Shown here: in pieces, positions 30,101-37,910 of the stretch
Layout: each line of letters opens with the position of its first letter
How positions within the stretch are numbered: position 1 is the first letter of the stretch
Origin: Clostridiales bacterium
GTDB taxonomy: Bacteria > Bacillota > Clostridia > Lachnospirales > Lachnospiraceae
Direction of reading: 5' to 3'
Length of the DNA: 64,000 nucleotides
Assembly (NCBI GenBank): GCA_022770525.1
Contig: JALEHN010000104.1
Location: 85,651 to 149,650 of the forward strand
Translations under genes and position numbers: made by a program
The notes under the pieces: model-generated
The model's database searches: none
Told to the model about the DNA's origin: nothing
The model's input: the letters and a program-made list of their open reading frames with translations, nothing else

Positions 30101-31291
30101 GGAAAAGATCCGAGAGATATCGCAGGATATCATCTGTTTTCGTACCTTTCAGATTTTGATAAAGTGACAAAACAGGGGATTAATGGACCGATTTGGGCGC
30201 TGATTGCATTAAACAGCCGTGAGGAATATGAATTTCCTGAAGCAGCCGGAGTTACAAATCAGACAACAGAGGAAAAGCTGATTGCATATATTCTTGAAGG
30301 CGAGCTAAGCGGCGGCGGATGGGCAATGACAGGCGATAACGCTGATCCTGATATTACGGGTATGGCTTTGCAGTCACTGGCACCTTACTATAACAAAAAC
30401 GGTTGTGAAAAAATAACGGCGGCTATTGACCGGGCGGTGAACCGTCTCAGTGAAATACAAAACAGTAACGGCGGTTATTCAACGATGAATGCGGAAACGT
30501 CAGAATCCTGTGCTCAGGTATTAACAGGTCTTTGCGCTCTGGGGATTGATCCGATGACCGATGCCAGATTTATCAAAGACGGTCACTGGATTGTTGAAAA
30601 TCTTATTTCGTATCATATCGGAAACAGCGGATTTATGCATGTTAAAGCCGGAGCGGCCAATAATGGCGGCGCAGAAGGCGGCACTGTCAACGGCATGGCA
30701 ACTGAACAGGGATATTATGCACTGACGGCTTATCAGAGATTTACACAGGGTAAAACCGGTCTTTATGATATGTCAGATATTTCCGTAAATAAAGGCGGCA
30801 GCGGTGACAACAGCGGCACCGGGCTGGAAGAAGAAAATAATGGCAATAACAACAGTTCAAATAACGGGACAGGAAACGGCAGCGGAAACGGCGATACGTC
30901 AGGCTCAGGTCATTCACAAACGACAGGTTCGACTGCAACAAAAGCACCTGCGGGAACTTCAAAAACAGTGACTTCCAGCGCTTCTGCATCAAAAACACCG
31001 GGTACTGCAAAAGAAACCGAAGAAGAAACAAAAGAATCTGAAACAGCGGAAGAGAATAAAGGCTGGCATTTTGAAGGTGAGGAATATCAGCCGGATCAGG
31101 AAGAAACAGTTTTAGAAGAAATGGATATGCCTGATAACAGTGATATAAATGCACAGGATGAAAATGAAACGGCAGTACAGAAAATACTTAAGATGTCAAA
31201 TATCATTTATTTCATTTGTATCATCATCGGCATTGGGCTTCTGGCATTTTGCATATGGAAAATGATGAAGAACAAAAAAACAAAAATATAA
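27158..31291 (+). CDS. Large membrane-anchored surface protein with DUF4430, Big_2 and alpha/alpha-toroid domains
   Basis: 1377 residues. Signal peptide (about 1-35), DUF4430 domain (about 36-200; GWMYSVGN and YTPSDGDVFRLQ are typical), two Big_2 modules (about 268-348 and 350-432), a helical region (about 433-690), a third Big_2 (about 810-895) and an alpha/alpha-toroid (about 901-1208) with PDITGMALQSLAPYY and QNSNGGYS. A Ser/Thr/Gly/Glu-rich linker and a C-terminal membrane helix with basic tail follow; there is no sorting signal. It shares module types and the DxT-GM-LQ-LAPY motif with the preceding gene, 16 bases upstream. DUF4430 plus toroid is the domain pair of animal intrinsic factor and transcobalamin, so a corrinoid-binding role is inferred. 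Confidence 0.75.
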   Translation: MRNKKRAVNCIISLLLTVIIVISGILGFNMPVRADSVYGTITVCVERFSIGQGYLIEPYTMEIQQGDTYEDICRRVLEGKGYSYSAKNSPFYLQGIDGADEGIISIPSCISLIGPKKTGMNTVNPPDNSAVNEYSKGTGWLGEFSYSRMSGWMYSVGNDSGYVFPGVGMAGYTPSDGDVFRLQFTIWGYGEDLTGCSLTGETVYYEVGDKTALTRKIAEINRNKEKWFAVDGCKEAYNQAINCLQKLNATQAELDAALAALPDQEPVFPESITLSETDLTMALGESVKLSATLKPDHINQTGITWKSSDRSVVSVDQNGLVTAKENGRADITATTKNGKTAVCHVTVKERAIEKITLNMTGASMEVEQSIQLLVTGFEPENATEELSLTYKSSNSAVAEVDEAGVVTALKSGTAEITVTTKGGVSAVCRILVGNTVELARAVEDKISLLPDEGHVNDDDTARIIDVWEEYVSLTDAVKAEINAEAVNKLNAIKKEADRLIAKKEDIAKVERLLDELPALSAVTLSDGSQIDAARNAYDALAIDEKAKVNADLYARLLNLERRIAELNKEISEVEKKIQSLSDDVCAENVTEAVKALNTFAALSAEQKDQLSDDVLNKIDQISEKVLKFIADAVAALNQNQTFDENAQMVKDFIAASNACEEMNSNTEAGLSEQTLNLLEQKRTWIGEKIHSVNEISIQAGWFVKLIVNDAETDSNLKNTVTGKYSSIASVVMNKEISFEDIRTGEVYEPEKSIEFSVDLSNKGKLYNPLANMITDHENLTLKELSGKYEGGKLVFKTIHTGSIVIIDNPVAVTGISVPETSSVGIGSSITIPVEYKPANAMINKELKYQSTDTSVVSVSDDGTVKGLLPGTVKIIVSLKSNPSIKAECKVTVTDKANSLTKSVDQILKETSQYMLSIDTNPAKGSEWFVLGLARSGMDLDDQYFSTYYNHIANYLKENDGKLTNTALYTEYSKMILVMTAIGKDPRDIAGYHLFSYLSDFDKVTKQGINGPIWALIALNSREEYEFPEAAGVTNQTTEEKLIAYILEGELSGGGWAMTGDNADPDITGMALQSLAPYYNKNGCEKITAAIDRAVNRLSEIQNSNGGYSTMNAETSESCAQVLTGLCALGIDPMTDARFIKDGHWIVENLISYHIGNSGFMHVKAGAANNGGAEGGTVNGMATEQGYYALTAYQRFTQGKTGLYDMSDISVNKGGSGDNSGTGLEEENNGNNNSSNNGTGNGSGNGDTSGSGHSQTTGSTATKAPAGTSKTVTSSASASKTPGTAKETEEETKESETAEENKGWHFEGEEYQPDQEETVLEEMDMPDNSDINAQDENETAVQKILKMSNIIYFICIIIGIGLLAFCIWKMMKNKKTKI

Positions 31292-31312
31292 AAAGATGAA
31301 CGGCATTACAGA

Positions 31313-31351
31313 CAGGGAGATGGGCGGCTTATGTTGGCTGCCGCCTCCCTG
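31313..31351 (+). promoter_or_regulatory. Strong intercistronic hairpin
   Basis: CAGGGAG (31313-31319) plus GGCGGC (31323-31328) pair with GCCGCC (31340-31345) plus TCCCTG (31346-31351). The downstream bases are AT-rich but lack a clean U-run. It may be a weak terminator or an mRNA-stabilising structure between the membrane-anchored protein and the lipoprotein genes. Confidence 0.5.
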
Positions 31352-31376
31352 ATTATGTTATTTGGAGGGAATCAAT

Positions 31377-32528
31377 ATGAAATGGATTAAAAAAGCCGCG
31401 GCATATATGTTTATTTTTCTGTTCTGTTTGGGGTTTTCCGGATGTTCTTCGGAAAATATACCGGATAAAGCTGAAAACGGAGTAAATGTTGAAGCACTGC
31501 AGGAAGTTAATGAAATTCCGGCGGATGGCATCATCACAGAGGAACAGATGGCTACTATCGAGGGCAGAGAGGGATATTTTAAGTTTACCGGAAGCGGTGA
31601 AGGATTTTGCTATGTGTGGACGTATAACGGAAAAATGATAAAAAATCCGCAGGCGCAGAATTTGAAAGTTACGTTGGATAACAAAAATATCGATGCGGTT
31701 AAGGCTGCGGCAAATGATGCGTCTGCCGGTATCGGTATTAAACTTGAGTCAATGCATATGGCAGCACCGGCCAGTCTGGAAATAACCATTGAAGAAAAAT
31801 GGGATGCCGATACGGTGATTTGCTGCAAATATATGGATAACAAAGTATATAAAATCAATGACGTGGATATTGTGACATCAGGAACCGATGACCAGGGTAA
31901 GACAGTTCTGACCTTTAATGTACTGGAAACAGGTGATATGTATTATCTTGTCGGCGGAAATTCTAAAGCTGCTGAAAACAAAGATGAGTCAAAAGATGAT
32001 GAAAAAGACAAAAGCAGTGATATCAGTCAAAATGATGAAGGATCAGAAAGTGAACCTGAAGGCAGCGGCAATCAGGAAACTGTTCAGAGTGAACAGCCGG
32101 TCAGCGGTGGCAATCAGGAAACCGTTCATACATGTACAATATCCATTGAGTGTTCGACGATTCTTAATAACTGGGATGACCTTGATCAGTCAAAAGCGGA
32201 GTTCGTACCGGCAAACGGATGGATTTTATATCCGTCCGAGGTTGAGTTTACACCGGGAGATACTGTATTTGATGTATTAAAAAGTGTTTGTGCCCAGACA
32301 GGCATCCATATGTCATCAAGATATACACCGATGTACGGAAGCTATTATATTGAGGGCATTAACCAGCTTTATGAGTTTGACTGCGGACAAAATTCAGGAT
32401 GGATGTACAGGGTCAACGGCTGGTATCCGAATTATGGATGTTCAAGCTATGAAGTCAGTGACGGGGATAACATTGAGTGGCGTTATACATGTGACCTTGG
32501 TGTTGATGTCGGCGGAGGCGTATATTAA
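31377..32528 (+). CDS. DUF4430 (transcobalamin-like C-terminal domain) lipoprotein
   Basis: 383 residues. It has a lipoprotein signal with lipobox FSGC (Cys about 23). An unassigned beta-rich domain (about 40-195) and an acidic Ser/Glu/Gln linker (about 197-245) follow. The C-terminal DUF4430 domain (about 250-383) has VEFTPGDTVFDVLKSVC, SGWMYRVNGWYPNYG and VSDGDNIEWRYT. It would sit on the outer face of the membrane next to the ECF transporter encoded directly downstream, so it is a plausible hand-over protein for corrinoid. ATG 31377 has GGAGGG upstream; the TTG at 31362 overlaps that site. Confidence 0.8.
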   Translation: MKWIKKAAAYMFIFLFCLGFSGCSSENIPDKAENGVNVEALQEVNEIPADGIITEEQMATIEGREGYFKFTGSGEGFCYVWTYNGKMIKNPQAQNLKVTLDNKNIDAVKAAANDASAGIGIKLESMHMAAPASLEITIEEKWDADTVICCKYMDNKVYKINDVDIVTSGTDDQGKTVLTFNVLETGDMYYLVGGNSKAAENKDESKDDEKDKSSDISQNDEGSESEPEGSGNQETVQSEQPVSGGNQETVHTCTISIECSTILNNWDDLDQSKAEFVPANGWILYPSEVEFTPGDTVFDVLKSVCAQTGIHMSSRYTPMYGSYYIEGINQLYEFDCGQNSGWMYRVNGWYPNYGCSSYEVSDGDNIEWRYTCDLGVDVGGGVY

Positions 32529-32600
32529 TGACAGATGCATTTTCAAGATGTCATCCTGTATTAAATTTTTTTTTATTTTACAGGTGTCATCGGATTTACA
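32528..32600 (+). other. Out-of-frame N-terminal segment of ecfT
   Basis: ATG 32528 overlaps the lipoprotein stop and has GGAGG at 32514-32518, spacer 9. It reads MTDAFSRCHPVLNFF, the expected start of an EcfT protein. It then enters the T9 run (32566-32574) and continues in the wrong frame. Removing one T gives NFFYFTGVIGFT and joins the main EcfT frame at ATG 32601. So the intact gene would be 32528-33530 (about 333 residues). Confidence 0.75.
32566..32574 (+). repeat. T9 homopolymer at the ecfT frameshift
   Basis: Nine consecutive T between AAA and A; eight would restore the frame. Possible causes are assembly error, slipped-strand phase variation or transcriptional slippage. Confidence 0.8.
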
Positions 32601-33530
32601 ATGTTTATGCAGCATCCGGTGTTTTTGATCATATCCTTCGTATCTGCTGTCATTTATGATATGATTCTGAACGGATGGCGAAAGGTTCTTCGTATGAATC
32701 TTTTATTTACACTGCCGGGGCTTCTTATTGTCGCTTTATTAAATCCCATGTTTAATCATTACGGCGTAACACCGCTTTTGTATATCGAAAGCAGCGGAAA
32801 CTGGGTAACTCTTGAAGCGCTTGTATACGGTCTTGTCCTTGGTTGTGTCATGTTCATCATCATACTCTGGTTTTCCTGTTATAACAAAATTATGACAAGT
32901 GATAAGTTTATTTACCTTTTCGGCAGGCTTATACCGGCGCTGTCCCTGATTTTGTCCATGGCCCTGAGATTTGTGCCGAAATTTATAAAACAGCTTCAGG
33001 TCATAAGAAACGGACAGAAATGTGTTGGCAGAGATATTTCAAATGCAGGGATTATAAAAAAGGCAAAATACGGTCTGAATATGTTATCGATTCTTGTAAC
33101 GTGGGCACTGGAAAATGCCATTGAGACAGCGGATTCCATGAGAAGCCGGGGATATGGTCTTAAAGGAAGAACCGCATTTTCAATTTACCGATTTGATAAG
33201 AGGGATAAAGTTGTCGGCGCTGTTATGCTTGCTTTATTTGTTATTTTTTGTTATGGGTGCGCTCAGGGTGCCGCATTTGCGCAGTATAATCCAAGGATAC
33301 TGCTTGCGGGGATGATTGTGCAGGGCAGAAAAGCACCGGTGGACTGTCCGGCTGTCTTAACTATGATTACTTTTATGGCTTTTGCAGCTTTTTGCTTTGT
33401 TCCGGTTTTACTGGATATGATTGAGAATGCCGCAATGGAAAGAAGCCGCAGGGCAGCGGATACAGATATTATTGTAACATACAGAAAAATTTATGAAGAT
33501 ATGGCAGGAGAGGCGGCATATAATGAATAA
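32601..33530 (+). CDS. ECF transporter transmembrane (T) component, EcfT/CbiQ family; 5' end frameshifted
   Basis: 309 residues in this frame, with several membrane segments and the coupling-helix motif ENAIETADSMRSRGYGL that contacts the ATPases in EcfT proteins. The frame continues open upstream of the ATG (FFYFTGVIGFT), and ATG 32601 has no good ribosome site. The true start is therefore probably 32528 in another frame, separated by a T9 run. The stop overlaps the fused ATPase gene by 8 bases. Together with the A-A and S genes it forms a full ECF importer, by context for cobalamin. CbiQ of cobalt systems is a relative, but no cbiM/cbiN is present. Confidence 0.85.
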   Translation: MFMQHPVFLIISFVSAVIYDMILNGWRKVLRMNLLFTLPGLLIVALLNPMFNHYGVTPLLYIESSGNWVTLEALVYGLVLGCVMFIIILWFSCYNKIMTSDKFIYLFGRLIPALSLILSMALRFVPKFIKQLQVIRNGQKCVGRDISNAGIIKKAKYGLNMLSILVTWALENAIETADSMRSRGYGLKGRTAFSIYRFDKRDKVVGAVMLALFVIFCYGCAQGAAFAQYNPRILLAGMIVQGRKAPVDCPAVLTMITFMAFAAFCFVPVLLDMIENAAMERSRRAADTDIIVTYRKIYEDMAGEAAYNE

Positions 33531-35247
33531 CCCTATCATAGAAATTAAAAATTTTTCCTTCGCATATCCTAATCAGGATCAGTTTCTGAAAAATATATCA
33601 CTTTCAATTGAGGAAGGAAGTCTTAATGTACTGTGCGGAAAAAGCGGATGCGGAAAAAGTACGCTTCTTAAGCATTTGAAAACAGTCCTTGCGCCTCATG
33701 GGACGAAGCAGGGAGATATTATTTATCAGGGTGAGAAGCTTGATGCGGTGGATCACAGAACCCAGAGCAGTGAAATCGGATTTGTCCTGCAGAACCCTGA
33801 AAATCAGATTGTTACGGATAAGGTATGGCATGAACTTGCTTTTGGACTTGAAAGTCTTGGTTATGATACGGCGACAATAAGACTTCATGTGGCAGAAATG
33901 GCAAGTTATTTCGGTATTCACAAATGGTTTATGAAAAATGTGACAGAGCTTTCCGGAGGGCAAAAACAGCTTTTAAATCTGGCGGCGATTATGGCGATGC
34001 ATCCAAAACTTTTGATTTTAGATGAGCCGACGTCACAGCTTGATCCGATAGCGGCCTCTGATTTCCTTGAAACAGTGAAAAAAATAAACAGGGATATCGG
34101 AACAACAGTCATCTTAACAGAACATCGCCTGCAGGATGTCATTCCGTGGGCAAATAAAGTTTTTGTTATGGATCAGGGGAGATTGATTGCCGAAGGCGCA
34201 CCGGGTGAAATAGGACTTAAACTGAAAGCACGGGATCATGGTATGTTTTTATCAATGCCTGTTCCGATGCAGATTTTTATGGCGGCGGATATACCGGGAA
34301 AGTGTCCGCTCACTGTCAGTGAAGGCAGGCGATGGATGTCAGATATACTGGGCAGAAGAAAAGTAATCATTCCCCGGTTTAAAGATAAGGAAAATACGGC
34401 GGCCAACGCAGAGAATTTATCGAAAAAAGTAAAAAATCCGCCGGCTGTTGAAATGAAAGATGTATGGTTTAGATATGAGAAGAATTCTCCGGATGTTGTC
34501 TGCGGGCTTTCTTTAAGCGTTGCACAGGGTGAGTTTTATGCGCTGGTTGGCGGCAATGGTACGGGAAAAAGTACAGCATTATCTTTACTTAGCCGTGTCA
34601 GACAGCCTTACAGAGGCAAAATCCTCTTAAATGGCAAAGATATACGCAAATATTCAGACAAAGAACTGTACAGAGGATATCTTGGGGTGCTGCCTCAGAA
34701 TCCACAGAGTATGTTTGTAAAAAAGACAGTGCGTGAGGATCTGTATGCGATCATCGGCGGAAAAAAGGATAAAAAATCTGATGAATATGAAATCAATATG
34801 AAAAAAGTTGAAGCTATAGAAGGTATTGTAAGTCTGACAAAACTTGAAGGACTGCTTGACAGACATCCATATGACTTAAGCGGCGGTGAGCAGCAGCGGC
34901 TGGCACTGGCAAAAGTATTGCTTTTGCGTCCAAGGCTTCTTCTTATGGATGAACCGACAAAGGGACTTGACGCAGAATATAAAGAAGAACTGGGAAATGT
35001 GCTCAAAAAGCTTCAATCACACGGCATTACTATTTTTATGATTTCTCATGATGTGGAATTTGTTGCGGAATATGCAGACAGGACAGGACTGTTTTTTGAA
35101 GGTTATGAAGTTATAAACAGACCGACAAGAGAATTTTTTGCCGGCAACAGTTTTTATACAACTGCGGCAAACCGTATGGCAAGGCACTATTTCCCTGAGG
35201 CTGTCACAGGAAAGGATGTTGTAAAATGCTTAAAGGCGAATCTTTAG
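33523..35247 (+). CDS. Fused ECF transporter ATPase (EcfA1-EcfA2 type)
   Basis: 574 residues with two complete ABC ATPase domains. Domain 1 has Walker A GKSGCGKST (about 40), signature LSGGQKQ and Walker B LLILDEPTSQLDP. Domain 2 has GGNGTGKST (about 345), signature LSGGEQQR and LLLMDEPTKGLD. Both look catalytically intact. Fusion of the two A subunits is seen in several ECF systems. It energises import with the T and S proteins encoded on either side; it overlaps the T gene by 8 bases and the S gene by 22. ATG 33523 has AGGAGAGG upstream. Confidence 0.9.
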   Translation: MNNPIIEIKNFSFAYPNQDQFLKNISLSIEEGSLNVLCGKSGCGKSTLLKHLKTVLAPHGTKQGDIIYQGEKLDAVDHRTQSSEIGFVLQNPENQIVTDKVWHELAFGLESLGYDTATIRLHVAEMASYFGIHKWFMKNVTELSGGQKQLLNLAAIMAMHPKLLILDEPTSQLDPIAASDFLETVKKINRDIGTTVILTEHRLQDVIPWANKVFVMDQGRLIAEGAPGEIGLKLKARDHGMFLSMPVPMQIFMAADIPGKCPLTVSEGRRWMSDILGRRKVIIPRFKDKENTAANAENLSKKVKNPPAVEMKDVWFRYEKNSPDVVCGLSLSVAQGEFYALVGGNGTGKSTALSLLSRVRQPYRGKILLNGKDIRKYSDKELYRGYLGVLPQNPQSMFVKKTVREDLYAIIGGKKDKKSDEYEINMKKVEAIEGIVSLTKLEGLLDRHPYDLSGGEQQRLALAKVLLLRPRLLLMDEPTKGLDAEYKEELGNVLKKLQSHGITIFMISHDVEFVAEYADRTGLFFEGYEVINRPTREFFAGNSFYTTAANRMARHYFPEAVTGKDVVKCLKANL

Positions 35248-36077
35248 ACCGCTTTATAGACAGATTTTGGGAGAACACGGACACTGAAGCCAATACTTTG
35301 GATACCACAGAAGAGGAACTGGCAGAATATACACTGCCTTCTGACGGATTTCTTATTGCGCCGGTGGCAAAAACAAAGATTTCCCGAAGAACATGGATAT
35401 CTCTGGCAGGCTTTCTTGTGATTACGCCGATACTGCTTTTTATACTGGTGAGCAGATATCATGGAAGACAATATCTGATGTTCAGTCTTTTTATTGTATT
35501 GTATGCGATGATTCCGTTTTTTATGGTATTTGAAGGAAGAAAGCCTCAGCCGAGAGAAATGATGGTCATATCGGTGCTGGCAGCAATCGGTGTTGCGGGC
35601 AGGGCCGCTTTTTATATGATTCCCAATTTTAAGCCCATTGCCGCTGTGGTGATTATTACCGGTGTATCTTTTGGCGGAGAGGCAGGATTTTTAGTGGCCT
35701 GTATCATCATGCTTGTTTCTAACATGTTTATGGGTCAGGGGCCGTGGACCCCCTGGCAGATGTTTGCTTACGGCATGATCGGTTTCCTTGCAGGTATTTT
35801 ATTCAGAAAAGGGGTACTGAAGCCTAAACGTATCAGCCTTTGTATTTATGGCTTTTTAAGTGTATTTTTTATATTTGGCGGTATTATGAACCCTGCCAGT
35901 ATTTTAATGTCCTATGGATATATCACAAAGAGCAGCCTGATCGCGTATTATATATCCGGAGCACCGGTCGATTTTGTCCATGCTGCCTCCACAGTGATTT
36001 TTCTCTGGTTTATGAGTAAACCGATGTTTGAAAAGCTTGAACGTATTAAGAAAAAATATGGTCTGATCGAAAGATAG
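35226..36077 (+). CDS. ECF transporter substrate-binding (S) component, probable cobalamin specificity
   Basis: 283 residues: a hydrophilic N-terminus (about 1-55) then about six to seven hydrophobic segments. AAIGVAGRAAFYMIPNFKP and a segment ending GQGPWTPWQMFAYGMIGF are typical of the ECF S-component superfamily. Substrate is not readable from motifs. Location in a cobalamin-riboswitch island points to cobalamin or a precursor, as for CbrT-type S components. It overlaps the ATPase gene by 22 bases, so the transporter is one translational unit. Confidence 0.8.
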   Translation: MLKGESLDRFIDRFWENTDTEANTLDTTEEELAEYTLPSDGFLIAPVAKTKISRRTWISLAGFLVITPILLFILVSRYHGRQYLMFSLFIVLYAMIPFFMVFEGRKPQPREMMVISVLAAIGVAGRAAFYMIPNFKPIAAVVIITGVSFGGEAGFLVACIIMLVSNMFMGQGPWTPWQMFAYGMIGFLAGILFRKGVLKPKRISLCIYGFLSVFFIFGGIMNPASILMSYGYITKSSLIAYYISGAPVDFVHAASTVIFLWFMSKPMFEKLERIKKKYGLIER

Positions 36078-36168
36078 AAACGCTGACATTAAAATCAATG
36101 GCTGCGGCAAACTGCCCATTGATTGAACGATGGCATAACGATTGTGTATGAAAGGAATGAATACTGAT

Positions 36169-36930
36169 ATGACTGAAAAATATAAAAATCTGCCGTTATG
36201 GATAGGTATGGCGGCTGCAGTGCTGATTATTATTTTTGGTATATTTAATATTGTGAATTCAGCCGGTAAATATGATAAGGGCGACAGCGAATATGAAAAA
36301 GTGCGTGAAATGGCAGTTTCCGTAAATACGGTGGAAGATGATTCAAAGACGGCGGAGGAAAATGAGATAATGCCCCCGATTACAGTTGATTTAGCAGCCT
36401 TAAAGAATCAAAATCCTGATACAGTGGGCTGGATTTATTATCCTGCAGCCAATATCAATTATCCTGTCATGCAGGGCGCGGATAACGATTATTATCTGAC
36501 ACATACATATCAGGGTGAAAATGATATTTTCGGAAGTATTTTTATGGATATGAATGCCAGCTGTGATTTTACGGATGACCATACACTTGTATATGGGCAC
36601 AATACAAAAAACGGTTCTATGTTTGGTGCGCTGAAAAATATCAGGGAAAATAATATGGCCGGCGAGAATCCTTATATATGGCTGATTTTGGAAAACGGCA
36701 GCTTCAGATATCAGATTTTTTCATGGTATGATGCAAAAACAACCGATGACAGCTTTAAAACATCTTTTGATACAACACAGGAAAAGCAGGCGTTTATTGA
36801 TCATATAACGGAACTTGCGGAAGAGAAACTTGATGTTAAGGTTGGTGCGGATGATAAAATTCTTACACTGTCCACATGTACAAGTGATTCTTCGGTCAGG
36901 TTTATCGTCCATGGTGTACTGATAGATTAG
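36169..36930 (+). CDS. srtB: Class B sortase
   Basis: 253 residues with an N-terminal membrane anchor (about 7-27). The catalytic His is in TLVYGHN (about 143), the Cys in TLSTCT (about 236) and the Arg in VRFIVHG (about 243), so the sortase triad is complete. VGWIYYPAANINYPVMQG is a typical SrtB stretch. Class B enzymes of clostridia accept PxTG-type signals (C. difficile SrtB uses S/P-PxTG), which fits the VPKTGD of the giant wall protein in the same island. ATG 36169 is my choice; AAAGGA lies 12 bases upstream, and ATG 36148 or TTG 36142 are alternatives. Confidence 0.87.
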   Translation: MTEKYKNLPLWIGMAAAVLIIIFGIFNIVNSAGKYDKGDSEYEKVREMAVSVNTVEDDSKTAEENEIMPPITVDLAALKNQNPDTVGWIYYPAANINYPVMQGADNDYYLTHTYQGENDIFGSIFMDMNASCDFTDDHTLVYGHNTKNGSMFGALKNIRENNMAGENPYIWLILENGSFRYQIFSWYDAKTTDDSFKTSFDTTQEKQAFIDHITELAEEKLDVKVGADDKILTLSTCTSDSSVRFIVHGVLID

Positions 36931-36978
36931 CAAAGCATGGGGTAAACAGTATTTTTATATCAAAGAATAAGGTGGATC

Positions 36979-37734
36979 ATGATGATATATATCAGTCATT
37001 TAGTTGAAGACATGGATATGAAAGAAATTATATCCGAAACAAAAGCCGGTGTAGAAAGTATTGATTTTTCCATTGCGGATAATCTTGACAGGCTCACTGA
37101 ATCTGTGGAAAGTTATAAGAAAAGACTTGAATTGATCGGTGCGAAGCATTTAATACTGCATGGACCTTTCCTTGACCTGAATCCTGTAAGCTTTGATTCG
37201 GAAATAATGAAGGTTACAGAAAAAAGATTCGATCAGGCTTATGAGGCAGCAAAAATGCTCGGCGCACAAAAAATCGTGTATCACACAGGTTATAATCCGG
37301 GCATATACATGCTCATCGGTTGGGCAGAGAGAATTGCTGATTTTATGAACCAGTTTTTGCAGCAGCGCCATGAGATTGAAATTGTTCTTGAAAATATGTA
37401 CGACAGAGAATGGGAACCGATCGTTAAGACCGCGAAAATGATTGAAGCCAAAAACTTTAAGCTGTGTCTGGACATCGGCCATGCCAACTGTTATTCAAAA
37501 ATACCGGCCGAAGAATGGGCAGGCGGTATGTCTGCCTATATCGGCCACGTTCATGTTCATGATAATATGGGAGACAAAGATGCTCATATGGCTCTTGGAT
37601 GCGGTAGTATTAACGCAGAAAATGTTTTAAATCAGCTAAAAAATAAAAAGGACTGCACATATACGATAGAATGCAGCACAAGGAAAGATATCCTAAGTTC
37701 GTATGAAGTACTGAAGCGGATTTTGAGTCAATGA
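36979..37734 (+). CDS. Sugar phosphate isomerase/epimerase family TIM-barrel protein
   Basis: 251 residues. AP-endonuclease-2/xylose isomerase-like barrel: HGPFLDLNP, YHTGYNPG, LENMYDREWEP, LCLDIGHANCY and GHVHVHDNMGDKDAH supply the His, Glu and Asp residues of the divalent metal site, with ECS near the end. The substrate is unknown. ATG 36982, three bases later, has better spacing to GGTGG. It is unrelated in sequence to the cobalamin island just upstream. Confidence 0.78.
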   Translation: MMIYISHLVEDMDMKEIISETKAGVESIDFSIADNLDRLTESVESYKKRLELIGAKHLILHGPFLDLNPVSFDSEIMKVTEKRFDQAYEAAKMLGAQKIVYHTGYNPGIYMLIGWAERIADFMNQFLQQRHEIEIVLENMYDREWEPIVKTAKMIEAKNFKLCLDIGHANCYSKIPAEEWAGGMSAYIGHVHVHDNMGDKDAHMALGCGSINAENVLNQLKNKKDCTYTIECSTRKDILSSYEVLKRILSQ

Positions 37735-37910
37735 ATGTGTTTTGTAAGCGTGTATAAGGTTGAGAAATTTTAAACCGGAAGAATATTTTGAATCAATCCT
37801 TATTTTTAGCAGGGCTAATATGGAAAATTGAAAAATATACTTTATTTTGGATGCGTTAAGATGTACACTAAATGATAAACATAGGTAAAGCATCCGGAGG
37901 AATCAAAGTC

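Noticed and set aside
33493..36077. Cobalt transporter (CbiMNQO) reading of the ECF genes
   Set aside because: T and A components resemble CbiQ/CbiO generally, but there is no CbiM or CbiN, and the S protein has the vitamin-type layout next to a cobalamin riboswitch and DUF4430 proteins.
36094..36123. 8-bp inverted repeat after the ECF S component
   Set aside because: ATCAATGG/CCATTGAT is perfect but no U-tract follows, so terminator function is not supported.
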